Shown: positions 51,218-61,944 of the stretch, piece by piece
How positions within the stretch are numbered: position 1 is the first letter of the stretch
How the letters are laid out: each line of letters starts with the position of its first letter
From: Streptomyces broussonetiae
GTDB lineage: Bacteria; Actinomycetota; Actinomycetes; Streptomycetales; Streptomycetaceae
Direction: 5' to 3'
Length of the DNA stretch: 64,000 nt
NCBI RefSeq assembly: GCF_009796285.1
Contig: NZ_CP047020.1
Span: 1,798,001-1,862,000, forward strand
Position numbers and translations under genes: made by a program
The notes under the pieces: model-generated
What the model was told of the DNA's origin: nothing
Databases searched by the model: none
Seen by the model: the letters and a program-made list of their open reading frames with translations, nothing else

Positions 51218-51280
51218 CCCCGTGACGTGGCAGGGCCCGGAACACCTGGCGGGTGTTCCGGGCCCTGCCACGTCACGGGG
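51218..51280. terminator. very strong bidirectional terminator between the LAL regulator and the PKS
   Basis: A 29-bp perfect stem with a five-base loop (TGGCG). The left arm covers 51218-51246 and the right arm 51252-51280. The PKS stop is at 51287, so the hairpin starts 6 bases after it on that strand and 85 bases after the regulator's stop. It is the longest perfect hairpin in the window. Confidence 0.92.
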
Positions 51281-51286
51281 CGCGTG

Positions 51287-54200
51287 TCAGTCGAGGCTGC
51301 CGAGTTCGTCGTCCAGGATGTCGAAGAGTTCGGCGGCCGTGGCCGTCTCCAGCCGCTGTTCGCCGGTGTCCCCGGTCCCGTCCTGCTGCCACTCGCCGGC
51401 GCTGCCGTCCCACCGCGCGCTGAGGGTGCGCAGCCGGGCGGCCACCCGGGCCCGCTGCTCCTCGTCGCAGGCGGCCGAGTCCAGCGCCGCGCCCAGCATC
51501 GCCTCCAGGCGCACCACTTCGGCCTCGATGTCGAGGCGGTCCTCGGAGGTCTCCAGGCCCAGTTCCGCGAGGAGGTGCCGGGCGAGGGCGTCGGAGGTCG
51601 GGTAGTCGAAGGTGAGGGTGGTGGACAGCCTGAGGCCGGTGTCTGCGCCGAGCCGGTTGCGCAGTTCCAGCGCCGCCAGCGAGTCCACGCCCAGGTCGCC
51701 CAGGGAGCGCTCGGGGTCGACGGCACTGCCGGAGCCGTGTCCGAGGACATCGGCGACATGGCCGCACACCGTCTCCACCAGCAGCTTCAGGGCGTCGGTG
51801 CCACCGAGCCCGGCCAGCCGCCGCGGCAGCGGCTCGGTGGACGCCGGTGCTTGGGTGACCGCGTGCGCGCTGCGGCGTGCGGTCACCGGAGCGAGGCCCC
51901 GGACCAGGGCGGGAGCATCCTCGGTGACCTGGACCCGGACCGGCAGCAGCAGGGCCCGGTCGGCGGCCGGGCTGTCGTCGGCCGTGAGCGCCCGGTCGAA
52001 CAGGGCCAGTGCCCGGTCGGCGGGCAGCGGCAGGATGCCGTCGCGGGCCAGCCTGCGCATCCCGGTCTCGCCGAGCCCGGCCGCCATGCCCTCCCCCGTG
52101 TCCCACAGACCCCAGCCGAGCGACAGAGCCGGGAGCCCCTCGGTGCGGCGCAGTGCGGCCAGGGCGTCCAGGAAGGCGTTCCCCGCGGCGTAGTTGGCCT
52201 GGCCCGCCGCGCCGAGGGTGCCGGCGGCAGAGGAGAACAGGACGAACGCGGCGAGGCCGAGGCCGCGCGTCAGCTCGTGCAGGTGCCAGGCGGCGTCGGT
52301 CTTGGGCCGCATGACCGCGTCCAGCCGCTCGGGTGTGAGGTCGGTGAGCAGCCCGTCGTCCAGCACACCGGCGGCGTGCACCACGGCGGTCAGCGGGTGC
52401 TCGGCCGGCACGGACGCGAGCAGTGCGGCGAGCTGGGCCCGGTCGGTGACGTCGCAGGCGGCCACGGTCACGCTCGCGCCCAGGGCTGTCAGGTCGTCCA
52501 GGGCGCCGGGCTCGGGCAGCCGCCCGCTGCGTGCGGCCAGCAGCACATGGCGTACGCCGTGCCGGGTGACCAGGTGGCGGGCGATCAGCCGGCCGAGGCT
52601 GCCGGTGCCGCCGGTGACCAGGACGGTGCCCTCCGGGTCGGGCGTCGGCGCCCCGGCCGGCTCCGCGTCGGTGACCCGGGCCAGCTCCGGCACGTACACC
52701 GTGCCCTTGCGCAGGGCGAGTTCGGATGCCCCGGCAGCAACGGCGACCGGCAGGGCGGCCGACGAGGCGGGGTCGTCGTCGATGTCGGCCAGGACGAACC
52801 GACCCGGGTGCTCCACGGCTGCCGCCCGCACCATGCCCCAGATCACGGCCTGGGCCGGGTCGGGGGCGCCGTCGGCGTCGACGGCGACGGCGGACCGGGT
52901 CAGAACCACCAGCGGCCGGCCGTCCGACGCGTCGGCGACGTGCTCCCGCAGGGCGGCGAGGGCCACAGCGGCGCTCGCGCGGGCCAGCGCCGGCAGATCG
53001 GCACCGCAGGCGCGATCCACGGTGAAGGTACGGGGCTCGGGCGCAAAGCCGTCGGCGCCGACCGACAGCTCGGTCCACCGCACTCGGAACAGATCCCCGG
53101 GTGCGGGGGTGGCCGCGGTCAGCTGCTCGGCGGTCACCTGGCGGATGCGCAGCGAGGTCACCTCGGCCACGGGAGCCCCCGCGCCGTCGTACAGGCGCAG
53201 GGTCATGTGGTCGGTGCCGTGCGGGGTCAGGCGCAGCCGCAGTGCCGTGGCACCGGTGGCGTACAGGGTGACGCCCTCCCAGGAGAACGGCAGGGTCATC
53301 ACGGTCGGGTCCTGGCCGTCGAGCAGGTCGATGGCGTGCAGCGTGGAGTCGAGCAGCGCCGGGTGCAGCGCGAAGCCGTCGGCCGCGTCGGCGTCGGGCA
53401 GGGCGAGTTCGGCGCAGACCTCCGCGCCGAGCCGCCACGCGCCGCGCAGACAGCGGAACAACGGGCCGTAGTGGTAACCCTGTTCGGCCAGGTGGTCATA
53501 GGTGCCGGTGACGTCCACGGGTACGGCTCCGGCGGGCGGCCAGACGGTCTCGGCGGCCGGTTCGGGCGCGGTGCGTGGAGCGAGGGCCCCGGTGGCGTGC
53601 CGGGTCCACTCGCCGTCCGTGCCCTCCGGGCGGGCGTGCACGGTCAGCTGCCGGCGTCCGTCGGCATCGGGGGCCGCGGCCGTCACCTGGAGGTGCACCG
53701 CGCCGTGCGCGGGCAGCACCAGGGGCCGTTCCAGGGTGAGTTCCTCCACCTGCGGGCAGTTCGTGCGGTCGCCGGCCTGGACGGCCAGTTCGACGAAGGC
53801 GCTGCCCGGGACGAGGACGACGCCCCCCACGGCGTGGTCGGCGAGCCACGGGTGGGTGGCCAGGGACAGGCGGCCGGTCAGGGCCACCCGGTCGTCGCCG
53901 GCCAGCTCCAGGGCGGCGCCGAGCATCGGGTGCCCGGCCGGCGCCTGGCCCAGCCCGACGGCGTCGGTGGCCCCGCCGGGACCGTCGTCCAGCCACAGGC
54001 GCTGCCGCTGGAAGGCGTAGGTCGGCAGGTCGGCGCGGCGGGCACCGGTGCCGGCGAACACCCGCTCCCAGTCCACGGCCAGACCGCGCACGTGGGCGGT
54101 GCCGAGCAGGGTCGCGAAGGTCTGCTGTTCGTCGCGGTCGCGGCGCAGGGCAGGGACGAACGCGGCCTGCTCGGCGTCCACGACGGCGTGCGCGCCCATG

Positions 54201-57200
54201 GCCGACAGAACGGCATCGGGGCCGAGTTCGAGGAAGGTGCGGACGCCGTCGGCCTCCAGCGTGCGCACGCCCGCGCCGAAGCGGACCGCCTCACGGACGT
54301 GCCGCGCCCAGTACTCGGGGTCGCACAGCTCGTCCTCGCCGGCCCGCGCTCCGGTCACGTTGGAGACGACGGGGATCACGGGCGGCGCGTACCGCAGTTC
54401 GCGGGCGGTCTTCTCGAACTCCGCCAGCATCGGATCCATCAGCGGGGAGTGGAAGGCGTGGCTGACCCGCAGCCGCTTGGTACGGCGGCCGGAGAATGCC
54501 TCGGCGACGGCCTGTACGGCGGCTTCGCCGCCGGAGACGACGACCGCGCGGGGTCCGTTGACAGCGGCGACGGAGACCTCGGGCGTGAGGTGCGCGAGCA
54601 CCTCGTCCTCGGTGGCGTCGACGGCGAGCATCGCGCCCCCGGCGGGCAGCGCCTGCATCAGCCGGCCGCGCGCGGCGACCAGCCGGGCGGCGTCCGCCAG
54701 GTCCCAGACACCGGCGGCATACGCCGCGGTCAGCTCGCCGATGGAGTGGCCGGCCAGCCAGTCCGGGCGGACGCCGTGGGACTCCAGCAGCCGGTACAGG
54801 GCCACCTCCACGGCGAACAGGGCGCTCTGCGTGTACTGGGTCCGGTCGAGCAGTTCGGCTTCCTCCGTACCGGGCTCTGCCCACATCACCTGGCGCAGAG
54901 GCCGGTCGAGGTGGGCGTCAAGCGCCTGGCAGACCTCGTCCAGCGCGTGCCGGAAGGCCGGGTGGGCGGCGTAAAGGTCGCGTCCCATACCGACGTGCTG
55001 GGCGCCCTGGCCGGTGAACAGGAAGGCGGTCCTGCCCGGGGCAGGGCGGCCACGGACCACGGTGCCGGCGGCGGTGCCGGCGGTCAGCGCGGCGAGTGCG
55101 GCGAGGAGTTCGTCCCGGTCGCGGGCCACGACCGCGCCCCGGTGGGTGAGGGCGGCGCGGCCCGTGGCCAGGGAACGGGCCAGGTCGGGCAGCGGCCGGT
55201 CGGCCACCTCGCGCAGTCGTACGGCCTGAGCGGCCAGCGCCTTGGGGGTGGCGCCGGAGAGGACGAGCGGCAGCAGCGGGGCCGGTGCCGTGTCGGGGGC
55301 CGGCTCTTCGGCCGGTGCCTCTTCGATGATGGTGTGCACGTTGGTGCCGCTGATCCCGAAGGACGAGACACCGGCACGGCGCGGACGGTCCGTCGCGGGC
55401 CACGCCTGGTCCTCGGTCAGCAGGCGGACGTTCCCGGTGTCCCAGTCGACCTTGGTGGACGGCGCGTCCACGTGCAGCGTCCTCGGCAGCACGCCGTTGC
55501 GCATCGCCATCACCACCTTGATGACGCCCGCGACACCGGCGGCGGCCTGCGTGTGCCCGATGTTGGACTTCACCGAGCCCAGCCACAACGGCTCACCGGC
55601 GGGCCGGTCCTGACCATAGGTGGCCAGCAGCGCCTGCGCCTCGATCGGGTCACCCAGCGTCGTACCCGTGCCGTGCGCCTCGACCACGTCCACGTCGGCC
55701 GCCGACAGCCGCGCCGCCGCCAGCGCCTGCCGGATCACCCGCTGCTGCGAGGGACCGTTCGGCGCCGTCAGCCCGTTGGACGCACCGTCCTGGTTCACGG
55801 CGGAACCGCGAACCACAGCCAGCACCGGATGCCCGTTGGCTCGCGCGTCCGACAGCCGCTCCAGGACGAGCATGCCGGCGCCCTCGGACAGGGCGGTGCC
55901 GTCCGCGCCGTCGGCGAAGGACTTGGCGTGGCCGTCGGCGGCGAGGTTGCGCTGCCTGCTGAAGTCCACGAACGTGTCGACGGTCGACATCACGGACACA
56001 CCGCCGGCCAGCGCCAGCCCGCACTCGCCCTGCCGCAGCGCCTGGGCGGCCAGGTGCAGGGCCACCAGGGACGACGAGCAGGCCGTGTCGACAGTGAGGG
56101 TCGGGCCCTCCAGACCGAGGGCGTAGGCGACGCGGCCGGAGGCCACGCTGCCGAGACTTCCGTTGCCGAGGTAGTCGCGCACGGACTCGGGCACGTGGCG
56201 CAGCCGGCTGCCGTAGTCGTGGTACATGATGCCCGCGAAGACGCCGGTGCGGCTGCCGCGCACGGAGTGCGGGTCGATACCGGCCCGCTCCAGCGCCTCC
56301 CAGGACGTCTCCAGCAACAGCCGCTGCTGCGGGTCCATGGCCAGGGCCTCACGCGGGCCGATGCCGAAGAAGTCGGGGTCGAAGTCGGCCGCGTCGTACA
56401 GGAATCCGCCCGCCCGGGTGCTGCAGTGACCGGCCTTGCCGGGCTCGGGGTCGTACAGGCCCTCCAGGTCCCAGCCGCGGTCGGCCGGGAAGGCGCCCAT
56501 GCCGTCGCCGCCGTCGGCGAGCAGCCGCCACAGATCCTCGGGGGTGCTGACGCCGCCGGGGTAGCGGCAGGCCATGGCGACGATGGCGACCGGCTCGTCC
56601 TCGCCCGTGCCGGGTACGGCGATCTCGGCGGCGATCTCGGCCTGCGTGCCCAGGAGTTCGGTACGCAGGTAGCCCACGAGCGCGTCCGCGTCCGGGTAGT
56701 CGAAGACGAGGGTGGCGGGCAGGCGCAGGCCGACGGCGCTGCCGAGACGGTTGCGCAGTTCCACGGCGGTCAGTGAGTCGAAGCCGGACTCGCGGAAGGA
56801 GCGGCGCGGATCGAGGGTCATGTCGCTGCCGTGCCCGAGCACGGCGGCCACCTGCGTGCGGACCAACTCCGCCAGCACTGCGTCGCGTTCGGCGGGCCCG
56901 AGGGCGGCCAGCCGGTCGGCGAGCGAGGCCGAGTCGGTGCGGGACGCGGCCGTACGGCGGACGCGTGCGGGCACCAGGCCGCGCAGGATGGCCGGAACGT
57001 TCCCGGCCCGGCGCAGGACGGCCAGGTCCAGGCCGATCGGGAGCAGCAGCGGCTCGTCCGCGGCCAGGGCGGCGTCGAGCAGGCGCAGGCCGTCCTCGCT
57101 GGGGAGGGGGCGGACACCGGCGCGCGCCATGCGCTCCACGTCGGCGTCGGTGAGATGGGCGGTCAGACCCGTGCGCTGCTCCCAGAAGCCCCAGGCCAGC

Positions 57201-60200
57201 GAGTGCGCGGGCAGGCCGTGGTGCCTGCGGTGGGCGGCGAGCGCGTCGAGGAAGGCGTTCGCGGCGGCGTAGCCCGACTGCCCGGCACCGTCGACCGTGC
57301 CGGCGGCGGAGGAGAACAGGACGAACGCGGCGAGGCCGAGGTCGCGGGTGAGTTCGTGCAGGTGCCAGGCGGCGTCGGCCTTGGGGCGCAGTACGGCGTC
57401 CAGGCGCTCCGGTGTCTGGTCGGTCACCAGCCCGTCGTCGAGGACGCCGGCGAGGTGGACGACGGCGGTCAGCGGGCGGTCGGCGGGCAACTCGGCCATC
57501 AGCTGCTTCAGTTGCTCGCGGTCGGCCGCGTCACAGCGAGCCACGACGATCTCCGCGTCCAGGTCGGCGAAGTCCTCGGCGGCGGTGCCGCTGCGCCCGG
57601 CCAGTACCAGGCGGCGCACGCCGTGCTCGGCGACCAGGTGCCGGGCGACCAGGGCGCCGAGGACACCGGTGCCGCCGGTGATCAGCACGGTGCCGTCCGG
57701 GTCGAGGGCCGGGGCCTGGCCCCGCGGAACGGCACGGGCGAGCCGGGGCACACGCACCGTGGCGCCGCGCAGGGCGAGTTGGGGCTCGCCGGTCGCCGCG
57801 GCGGCGGCCACCGCGGCACCCGTGTCGCCGTCACCGCAGTCCACGAGCACGAACCGGTCGGGGTGCTCGCCCTGCGCCGCCCTGACCAGGCCCCACACGG
57901 CGGCACCGGCCAGGTCGGTGACGTCCTCCTCGCCCACCGCCGCGGCACCCCGGGTCAGGACCAACAGCTTTGACGTTTGGGTGCGTTCGTCACCCAGCCA
58001 GGTCTGCACGGCGGCGAGTACGCGTTCGGCCGCGCGGCGGGGGCCGGTGACCGGGTCGTCCTCGCCGACCGGCAGCACCACCCACGCGGGCACCGTGTCC
58101 AGCGCGGCCGGGCCACGCTCGTCCAGGACGGCGAACTCGGGGACGGGCACGTCGGCCCCGGGCAGTACCGTCCAGTCCAGGCGGTACAGGTCGTCCGCGC
58201 GCGCGGTCGAGGTGAGCACGGCCGGGTCGACCGGTCGGGAGACCAGGGCCTCGACCTCGGCGACCGGGGCGCCGGTGGGGTCGGCCAGCTGGACGGTGAG
58301 CGTGTCCGTGCCATGCAGCCGGACCCGCAGGGCGGTGGCTCCGGCCGCGTACAGCGAGACCCCGGTCCAGGCGAAGGGCAGCCGCGCGGCGTCCTGGCGG
58401 TCGGAGCCGTCGGTGCCATCGGTGCCTTCGGTGCCTTCGGTGACGAGGCCGTCGGCGTGCAGGGCGGCGTCGAACAGGGCCGGGTGCAGGGCGAAGGTAC
58501 CGGCCTCGACGGGCAGTTCGACCTCGGCGAAGGTTTCGTCGCCGCGCCGCCAGGCCGCACGCAGTCCCTGGAAGGCGGGGCCGTAGTCGTAGCCGAGGCC
58601 GGCCAGCCGGGCGTAGGCGTCCTCGAGCGGTACGGGCTCGGCGCCCCGGGGCGGCCAGGCGGTGAGGTCGAAGCCGGGCGCGGCGGTCTGCGCGGCGAGC
58701 AGACCGCCGGCGTGCTGGGTCCAGGCCGTGTCGTCGGCGCCCTCGGGGCGGGAGTGGACGGTCAGCGCGCGGTGGCCGAAGTCGTCGGCCGCCGCCACGT
58801 GCAGCTGCAGCTGGAGCGCGCCCTTCTCGGGCAGGACCAGCGGTTCCTGGAGGGTCAGTTCGGCAAGATGACCGCAACCGAGTTCGTGGCCGGCGCCGAG
58901 GGCCAGCTCGACCAGGGCGGTGCCGGGCAGCAGGGCGGTGCCGGAGACGGCGTGGTCGGCCAGCCACGGCGCGGTGGCGGTGGAGAGGCGGCCGGTGAAC
59001 AGGGTGCCGCCCTCGGCGACCGGGACGGCCGCGCCCAGCAGCGGGTGGCCGGTGGTGTCCAGTCCGGCGGCGGTGACGTCGCCCGCCCCGGCGCTGCGGC
59101 CGAGCCAGTAGCGCTCGCGCTGGAAGGCGTAGGTGGGCAGGTCGGCGGGGCGCACCGGCAGGCCGTCGAACACGGCCGACCAGTCGACCGGGAGGCCGGA
59201 GACGAAGGCCTCGCCGAGGGCCGCCAGGACGCGCTCGGGGCCGCCGTTGTCGCGCTGCAGCGAGCCGAGGCCGGTGATGTCGGCGCCCGCGGCGTCGGCG
59301 GTCTCGGCGATGCTGTGCAGCAGCACGGGGTGCGGGCTGCACTCGACGAACACGCCGTACCCGGCGTCGAGCAAAGTGCGCGTGGTGGGCTCGAACAGCA
59401 CGCTCTGGCGCAGGTTGGTGTACCAGTAGCCGGCGTCGAGGCCGGTGGTGTCGGTCCGGGCGCCGGTGACGGTGGAGTAGAACGGCACGTCGGCGGGCCG
59501 GGCCTGCACGTCCGCCAGGTCGGCGAGCAGCTGCGCACGGATCGACTCGACGTGTGCGGAGTGCGAGGCGTAGTCGACGGGGAGCCGCTTGGCGCGGTCG
59601 CCGCCGGCCACGATCGTCTCGCGCAGTTCGTCCAGGGCGTCGGCGTCGCCGGACAGCACCACGGAGGCGGCGCCGTTCACGGCGGCCACCGAGACGCGGC
59701 CGTCGTGGCGGGCGATGAGTTCACGCACCCGGGCCTCGGGCAGGGCCACCGACATCATGCCGCCGCGGCCGGAGAGTTCGCGGGCGATGGCCTGGCTGCG
59801 CAGGGCGACGACGCGGGCGCCGTCGGCGAGGGAGAGCGCGCCGGCCACGCAGGCCGCGGCGATCTCGCCCTGGGAGTGGCCGATGACCGCGGCGGGCCGG
59901 ACGCCGTGCGCGCGCCACACCTCGGCGAGCGACACCATGATCGCCCACAGCACGGGCTGGACGACGTCCACCCGTTCCAGCGGCCGGCGCGCCCGGACGG
60001 TCTCGATGAGGTCCCAGTCGGTGACGGGGGCGAGGGCGGCTGCGCAGTCGGCCATGGTGGCGGCGAACACCGGTGAGCTGTCGAGCAGGTCGGCGGCCAT
60101 GCCGGCCCACTGGGAGCCCTGGCCGGGGAAGACGAAGACGATCCGGGACTCCCCCGCCGGCCTGCCGCGCACCACGTTCGGGGCGCTGTCATCGCCCTCG

Positions 60201-61831
60201 GCGAGTGCGGTCAGGCCCGCGGTGAGGGCGGGCAGGTCGGCGCCGGTGACGACGGCCCGCTCGTCCAGGGCGGCGCGCCCGGTGGCAAGGGTGTGGGCGA
60301 CGTCGGGGACGAGGTCGGTGCCTGCGGCGAGGTGGTCGAGCAGCAGGCGGGCCTGGGCGGCGAGGCCCTGCTCACTCCTGCCGGACAGCACCAGCGGGAG
60401 CGGACCGGTCCAGGCGGGCTCCTCGGTGCGGGCCTCGGGCTCGGGCGCGGCCTCGACGATGACGTGGGCGTTGGTGCCGCTGATACCGAAGGAGGACACG
60501 GCGGCGCGGCGCGGTTCGCCGCCTTCCGTGCGCCAGTCGCGGGCCTCGCCGAGCAGCTCGACGGCGCCGGCCTCCCAGTCGACCTGGGAGGTGCGGCGCT
60601 GCGCGTGCAGCGTCTTGGGGAGGCGGCCGTGCCGCATGGCCATCACCATCTTGATGACGCCCGCGACACCGGCGGCGGCCTGCGTGTGCCCGATGTTGGA
60701 CTTCACCGAGCCCAGCCACAACGGCTCACCGGCGGGCCGGTCCTGGCCGTAGGTGGCCAGCAGGGCCTGTGCCTCGATCGGGTCGCCGAGCGGGGTACCG
60801 GTGCCGTGCGCCTCGACGGCGTGCACCTGGCGGGGCTCCAGACGGGCGTTGGCGAGGGCCGCACGGATGACGCGCTGCTGCGAGGGGCCGTTGGGGGCGG
60901 TCAGGCCGTTGGAGGCGCCGTCCTGGTTGACGGCGGTGCCGCGCACCACGGCCAGCACACGGTGTCCGTTGCGGCGGGCGTCGGAGAGCCGTTCCAGCAG
61001 GACCAGTCCGGCGCCCTCGCCCCAGCCGGTGCCGTCCGCGCCCTCGGCGAAGGACTTGCAGCGGCCGTCCTCGGCGAGGCCCCGCTGGCGGGAGAAGTCG
61101 ATGAAGGTGTCGGGTGTGGACATCACCGTCACGCCGCCCGCGAGGGCCAGGGTGCACTCGCCGGTCCGCAGTGCCTGCACGGCGAGGTGGAGGGCGACGA
61201 GCGAGGAGGAGCAGGCGGTGTCGACGGTGACCGCGGGCCCCTCCAGACCGAGGATGTACGAGACACGTCCGGAGGCGACGCTGCCGAGGTTGCCGTTGCC
61301 GAGGTAGCCCTCGACGCCTTCGGGCACGTCGGTGAGCCAGCTGCCGTAGTCGTGGTACATGACGCCCGCGTAGATGCCGGTGCGGCTGCCCTTGAGGGTG
61401 TGCGGGTCGATGCCGGCGCGCTCGAACGCCTCCCAGGCGGTCTCCAGCAGCAGCCGTTGCTGGGGGTCCATGGCGATGGCCTCGCGCGGGCTGATGCCGA
61501 AGAAGCCGGGATCGAACTGCGGCGCGTCGTAGAGGAATCCGCCCTCGCGCACATGGGTCCTGCCGGGGACGTCGGGGTCCGGGTCGTAGATGCTCTCGAC
61601 GTCCCAGCCACGGTCCGCGGGGAAGTCGCCCACGGCGTCGGTACCGGCGTCGACCAGCTGCCACAGCTGCTCGGGCGTACTGACGCCGCCGGGGTAGCGG
61701 CAGCTCATCGCGACGATCGCGACGGGTTCCTGCGCCGCCTCGGTGATCTCGGCGTTCTGCCGGCGCAGCCGCTCGTTCTCGAGCAATGACTCGCGCAGCG
61801 CCTCGACGATCTGCTCGACGGATGTGTCCAC
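51287..61831 (-). CDS. bimodular type I polyketide synthase (modules DH-KR x 2)
   Basis: A 3514-residue modular PKS. Order: N-terminal docking coil (1-36); KS1 (C207); AT1 (S653 in GHSQGE; YASH at 754-757, methylmalonyl type); DH1 (H960); KR1 (LDD, B-type; Y1521); ACP1 (S1686); KS2 (C1918); AT2 (S2363 in GHSIGE; HAFH at 2458-2461, malonyl type); DH2 (H2666); KR2 (LDD; Y3214); ACP2 (S3384); C-terminal docking region (about 3430-3514). Both KS have DTACSSS, both DH HxxxGxxxxP. No ER and no thioesterase. GTG start at 61831; GGGAG is 11 bases upstream. It extends a chain by two units, each ending as a 2,3-double bond, the first methyl-branched. Confidence 0.94.
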   Translation of the reverse strand: MDTSVEQIVEALRESLLENERLRRQNAEITEAAQEPVAIVAMSCRYPGGVSTPEQLWQLVDAGTDAVGDFPADRGWDVESIYDPDPDVPGRTHVREGGFLYDAPQFDPGFFGISPREAIAMDPQQRLLLETAWEAFERAGIDPHTLKGSRTGIYAGVMYHDYGSWLTDVPEGVEGYLGNGNLGSVASGRVSYILGLEGPAVTVDTACSSSLVALHLAVQALRTGECTLALAGGVTVMSTPDTFIDFSRQRGLAEDGRCKSFAEGADGTGWGEGAGLVLLERLSDARRNGHRVLAVVRGTAVNQDGASNGLTAPNGPSQQRVIRAALANARLEPRQVHAVEAHGTGTPLGDPIEAQALLATYGQDRPAGEPLWLGSVKSNIGHTQAAAGVAGVIKMVMAMRHGRLPKTLHAQRRTSQVDWEAGAVELLGEARDWRTEGGEPRRAAVSSFGISGTNAHVIVEAAPEPEARTEEPAWTGPLPLVLSGRSEQGLAAQARLLLDHLAAGTDLVPDVAHTLATGRAALDERAVVTGADLPALTAGLTALAEGDDSAPNVVRGRPAGESRIVFVFPGQGSQWAGMAADLLDSSPVFAATMADCAAALAPVTDWDLIETVRARRPLERVDVVQPVLWAIMVSLAEVWRAHGVRPAAVIGHSQGEIAAACVAGALSLADGARVVALRSQAIARELSGRGGMMSVALPEARVRELIARHDGRVSVAAVNGAASVVLSGDADALDELRETIVAGGDRAKRLPVDYASHSAHVESIRAQLLADLADVQARPADVPFYSTVTGARTDTTGLDAGYWYTNLRQSVLFEPTTRTLLDAGYGVFVECSPHPVLLHSIAETADAAGADITGLGSLQRDNGGPERVLAALGEAFVSGLPVDWSAVFDGLPVRPADLPTYAFQRERYWLGRSAGAGDVTAAGLDTTGHPLLGAAVPVAEGGTLFTGRLSTATAPWLADHAVSGTALLPGTALVELALGAGHELGCGHLAELTLQEPLVLPEKGALQLQLHVAAADDFGHRALTVHSRPEGADDTAWTQHAGGLLAAQTAAPGFDLTAWPPRGAEPVPLEDAYARLAGLGYDYGPAFQGLRAAWRRGDETFAEVELPVEAGTFALHPALFDAALHADGLVTEGTEGTDGTDGSDRQDAARLPFAWTGVSLYAAGATALRVRLHGTDTLTVQLADPTGAPVAEVEALVSRPVDPAVLTSTARADDLYRLDWTVLPGADVPVPEFAVLDERGPAALDTVPAWVVLPVGEDDPVTGPRRAAERVLAAVQTWLGDERTQTSKLLVLTRGAAAVGEEDVTDLAGAAVWGLVRAAQGEHPDRFVLVDCGDGDTGAAVAAAAATGEPQLALRGATVRVPRLARAVPRGQAPALDPDGTVLITGGTGVLGALVARHLVAEHGVRRLVLAGRSGTAAEDFADLDAEIVVARCDAADREQLKQLMAELPADRPLTAVVHLAGVLDDGLVTDQTPERLDAVLRPKADAAWHLHELTRDLGLAAFVLFSSAAGTVDGAGQSGYAAANAFLDALAAHRRHHGLPAHSLAWGFWEQRTGLTAHLTDADVERMARAGVRPLPSEDGLRLLDAALAADEPLLLPIGLDLAVLRRAGNVPAILRGLVPARVRRTAASRTDSASLADRLAALGPAERDAVLAELVRTQVAAVLGHGSDMTLDPRRSFRESGFDSLTAVELRNRLGSAVGLRLPATLVFDYPDADALVGYLRTELLGTQAEIAAEIAVPGTGEDEPVAIVAMACRYPGGVSTPEDLWRLLADGGDGMGAFPADRGWDLEGLYDPEPGKAGHCSTRAGGFLYDAADFDPDFFGIGPREALAMDPQQRLLLETSWEALERAGIDPHSVRGSRTGVFAGIMYHDYGSRLRHVPESVRDYLGNGSLGSVASGRVAYALGLEGPTLTVDTACSSSLVALHLAAQALRQGECGLALAGGVSVMSTVDTFVDFSRQRNLAADGHAKSFADGADGTALSEGAGMLVLERLSDARANGHPVLAVVRGSAVNQDGASNGLTAPNGPSQQRVIRQALAAARLSAADVDVVEAHGTGTTLGDPIEAQALLATYGQDRPAGEPLWLGSVKSNIGHTQAAAGVAGVIKVVMAMRNGVLPRTLHVDAPSTKVDWDTGNVRLLTEDQAWPATDRPRRAGVSSFGISGTNVHTIIEEAPAEEPAPDTAPAPLLPLVLSGATPKALAAQAVRLREVADRPLPDLARSLATGRAALTHRGAVVARDRDELLAALAALTAGTAAGTVVRGRPAPGRTAFLFTGQGAQHVGMGRDLYAAHPAFRHALDEVCQALDAHLDRPLRQVMWAEPGTEEAELLDRTQYTQSALFAVEVALYRLLESHGVRPDWLAGHSIGELTAAYAAGVWDLADAARLVAARGRLMQALPAGGAMLAVDATEDEVLAHLTPEVSVAAVNGPRAVVVSGGEAAVQAVAEAFSGRRTKRLRVSHAFHSPLMDPMLAEFEKTARELRYAPPVIPVVSNVTGARAGEDELCDPEYWARHVREAVRFGAGVRTLEADGVRTFLELGPDAVLSAMGAHAVVDAEQAAFVPALRRDRDEQQTFATLLGTAHVRGLAVDWERVFAGTGARRADLPTYAFQRQRLWLDDGPGGATDAVGLGQAPAGHPMLGAALELAGDDRVALTGRLSLATHPWLADHAVGGVVLVPGSAFVELAVQAGDRTNCPQVEELTLERPLVLPAHGAVHLQVTAAAPDADGRRQLTVHARPEGTDGEWTRHATGALAPRTAPEPAAETVWPPAGAVPVDVTGTYDHLAEQGYHYGPLFRCLRGAWRLGAEVCAELALPDADAADGFALHPALLDSTLHAIDLLDGQDPTVMTLPFSWEGVTLYATGATALRLRLTPHGTDHMTLRLYDGAGAPVAEVTSLRIRQVTAEQLTAATPAPGDLFRVRWTELSVGADGFAPEPRTFTVDRACGADLPALARASAAVALAALREHVADASDGRPLVVLTRSAVAVDADGAPDPAQAVIWGMVRAAAVEHPGRFVLADIDDDPASSAALPVAVAAGASELALRKGTVYVPELARVTDAEPAGAPTPDPEGTVLVTGGTGSLGRLIARHLVTRHGVRHVLLAARSGRLPEPGALDDLTALGASVTVAACDVTDRAQLAALLASVPAEHPLTAVVHAAGVLDDGLLTDLTPERLDAVMRPKTDAAWHLHELTRGLGLAAFVLFSSAAGTLGAAGQANYAAGNAFLDALAALRRTEGLPALSLGWGLWDTGEGMAAGLGETGMRRLARDGILPLPADRALALFDRALTADDSPAADRALLLPVRVQVTEDAPALVRGLAPVTARRSAHAVTQAPASTEPLPRRLAGLGGTDALKLLVETVCGHVADVLGHGSGSAVDPERSLGDLGVDSLAALELRNRLGADTGLRLSTTLTFDYPTSDALARHLLAELGLETSEDRLDIEAEVVRLEAMLGAALDSAACDEEQRARVAARLRTLSARWDGSAGEWQQDGTGDTGEQRLETATAAELFDILDDELGSLD
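55517..55612 (-). repeat. 96-bp tract identical in KS2 and KS1
   Basis: Bases 55517-55612 (KS2) and 60650-60745 (KS1) are identical over 96 bases, covering the codons around the [12 protein letters not shown] motif of each KS. The flanks differ, also at silent positions. Recent gene conversion or unequal recombination is the likely cause. Confidence 0.8.
58411..58444. repeat. 9-bp tandem micro-repeat in the PKS DH1 linker
   Basis: Units CGGTGCCAT/CGGTGCCTT occur three times plus a partial copy. On the coding strand they encode [14 protein letters not shown], a short acidic linker inside the DH1 region. Length may vary between strains without breaking the frame, since the unit is 9 bases. Confidence 0.7.
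60650..60745 (-). repeat. 96-bp tract identical in KS1 and KS2 (other copy)
   Basis: The second copy of the tract described at 55517-55612, 5133 bases away in the same gene. Recombination between the copies would delete or duplicate exactly one module in frame, since 5133 is divisible by 3. Confidence 0.8.
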
Positions 61832-61944
61832 GGTCGGTGTCGCTCCCTGCTGGCTCGGCGGCGCTGGTGACGCGGTGGTGAATGCGCCGGACTTGGGGTG
61901 GCCCGGTGCCGGACGCGGCGCGTCGTCCGGCAGCCGGGCGGGGC

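Noticed and set aside
51227..56776. Very long plus-strand ORF (1849 codons) opposite the PKS
   Set aside because: It is a by-product of GC-rich third positions on the coding strand. Its peptide is Gly/Arg/His-rich without domains, and the opposite frame encodes intact PKS domains.
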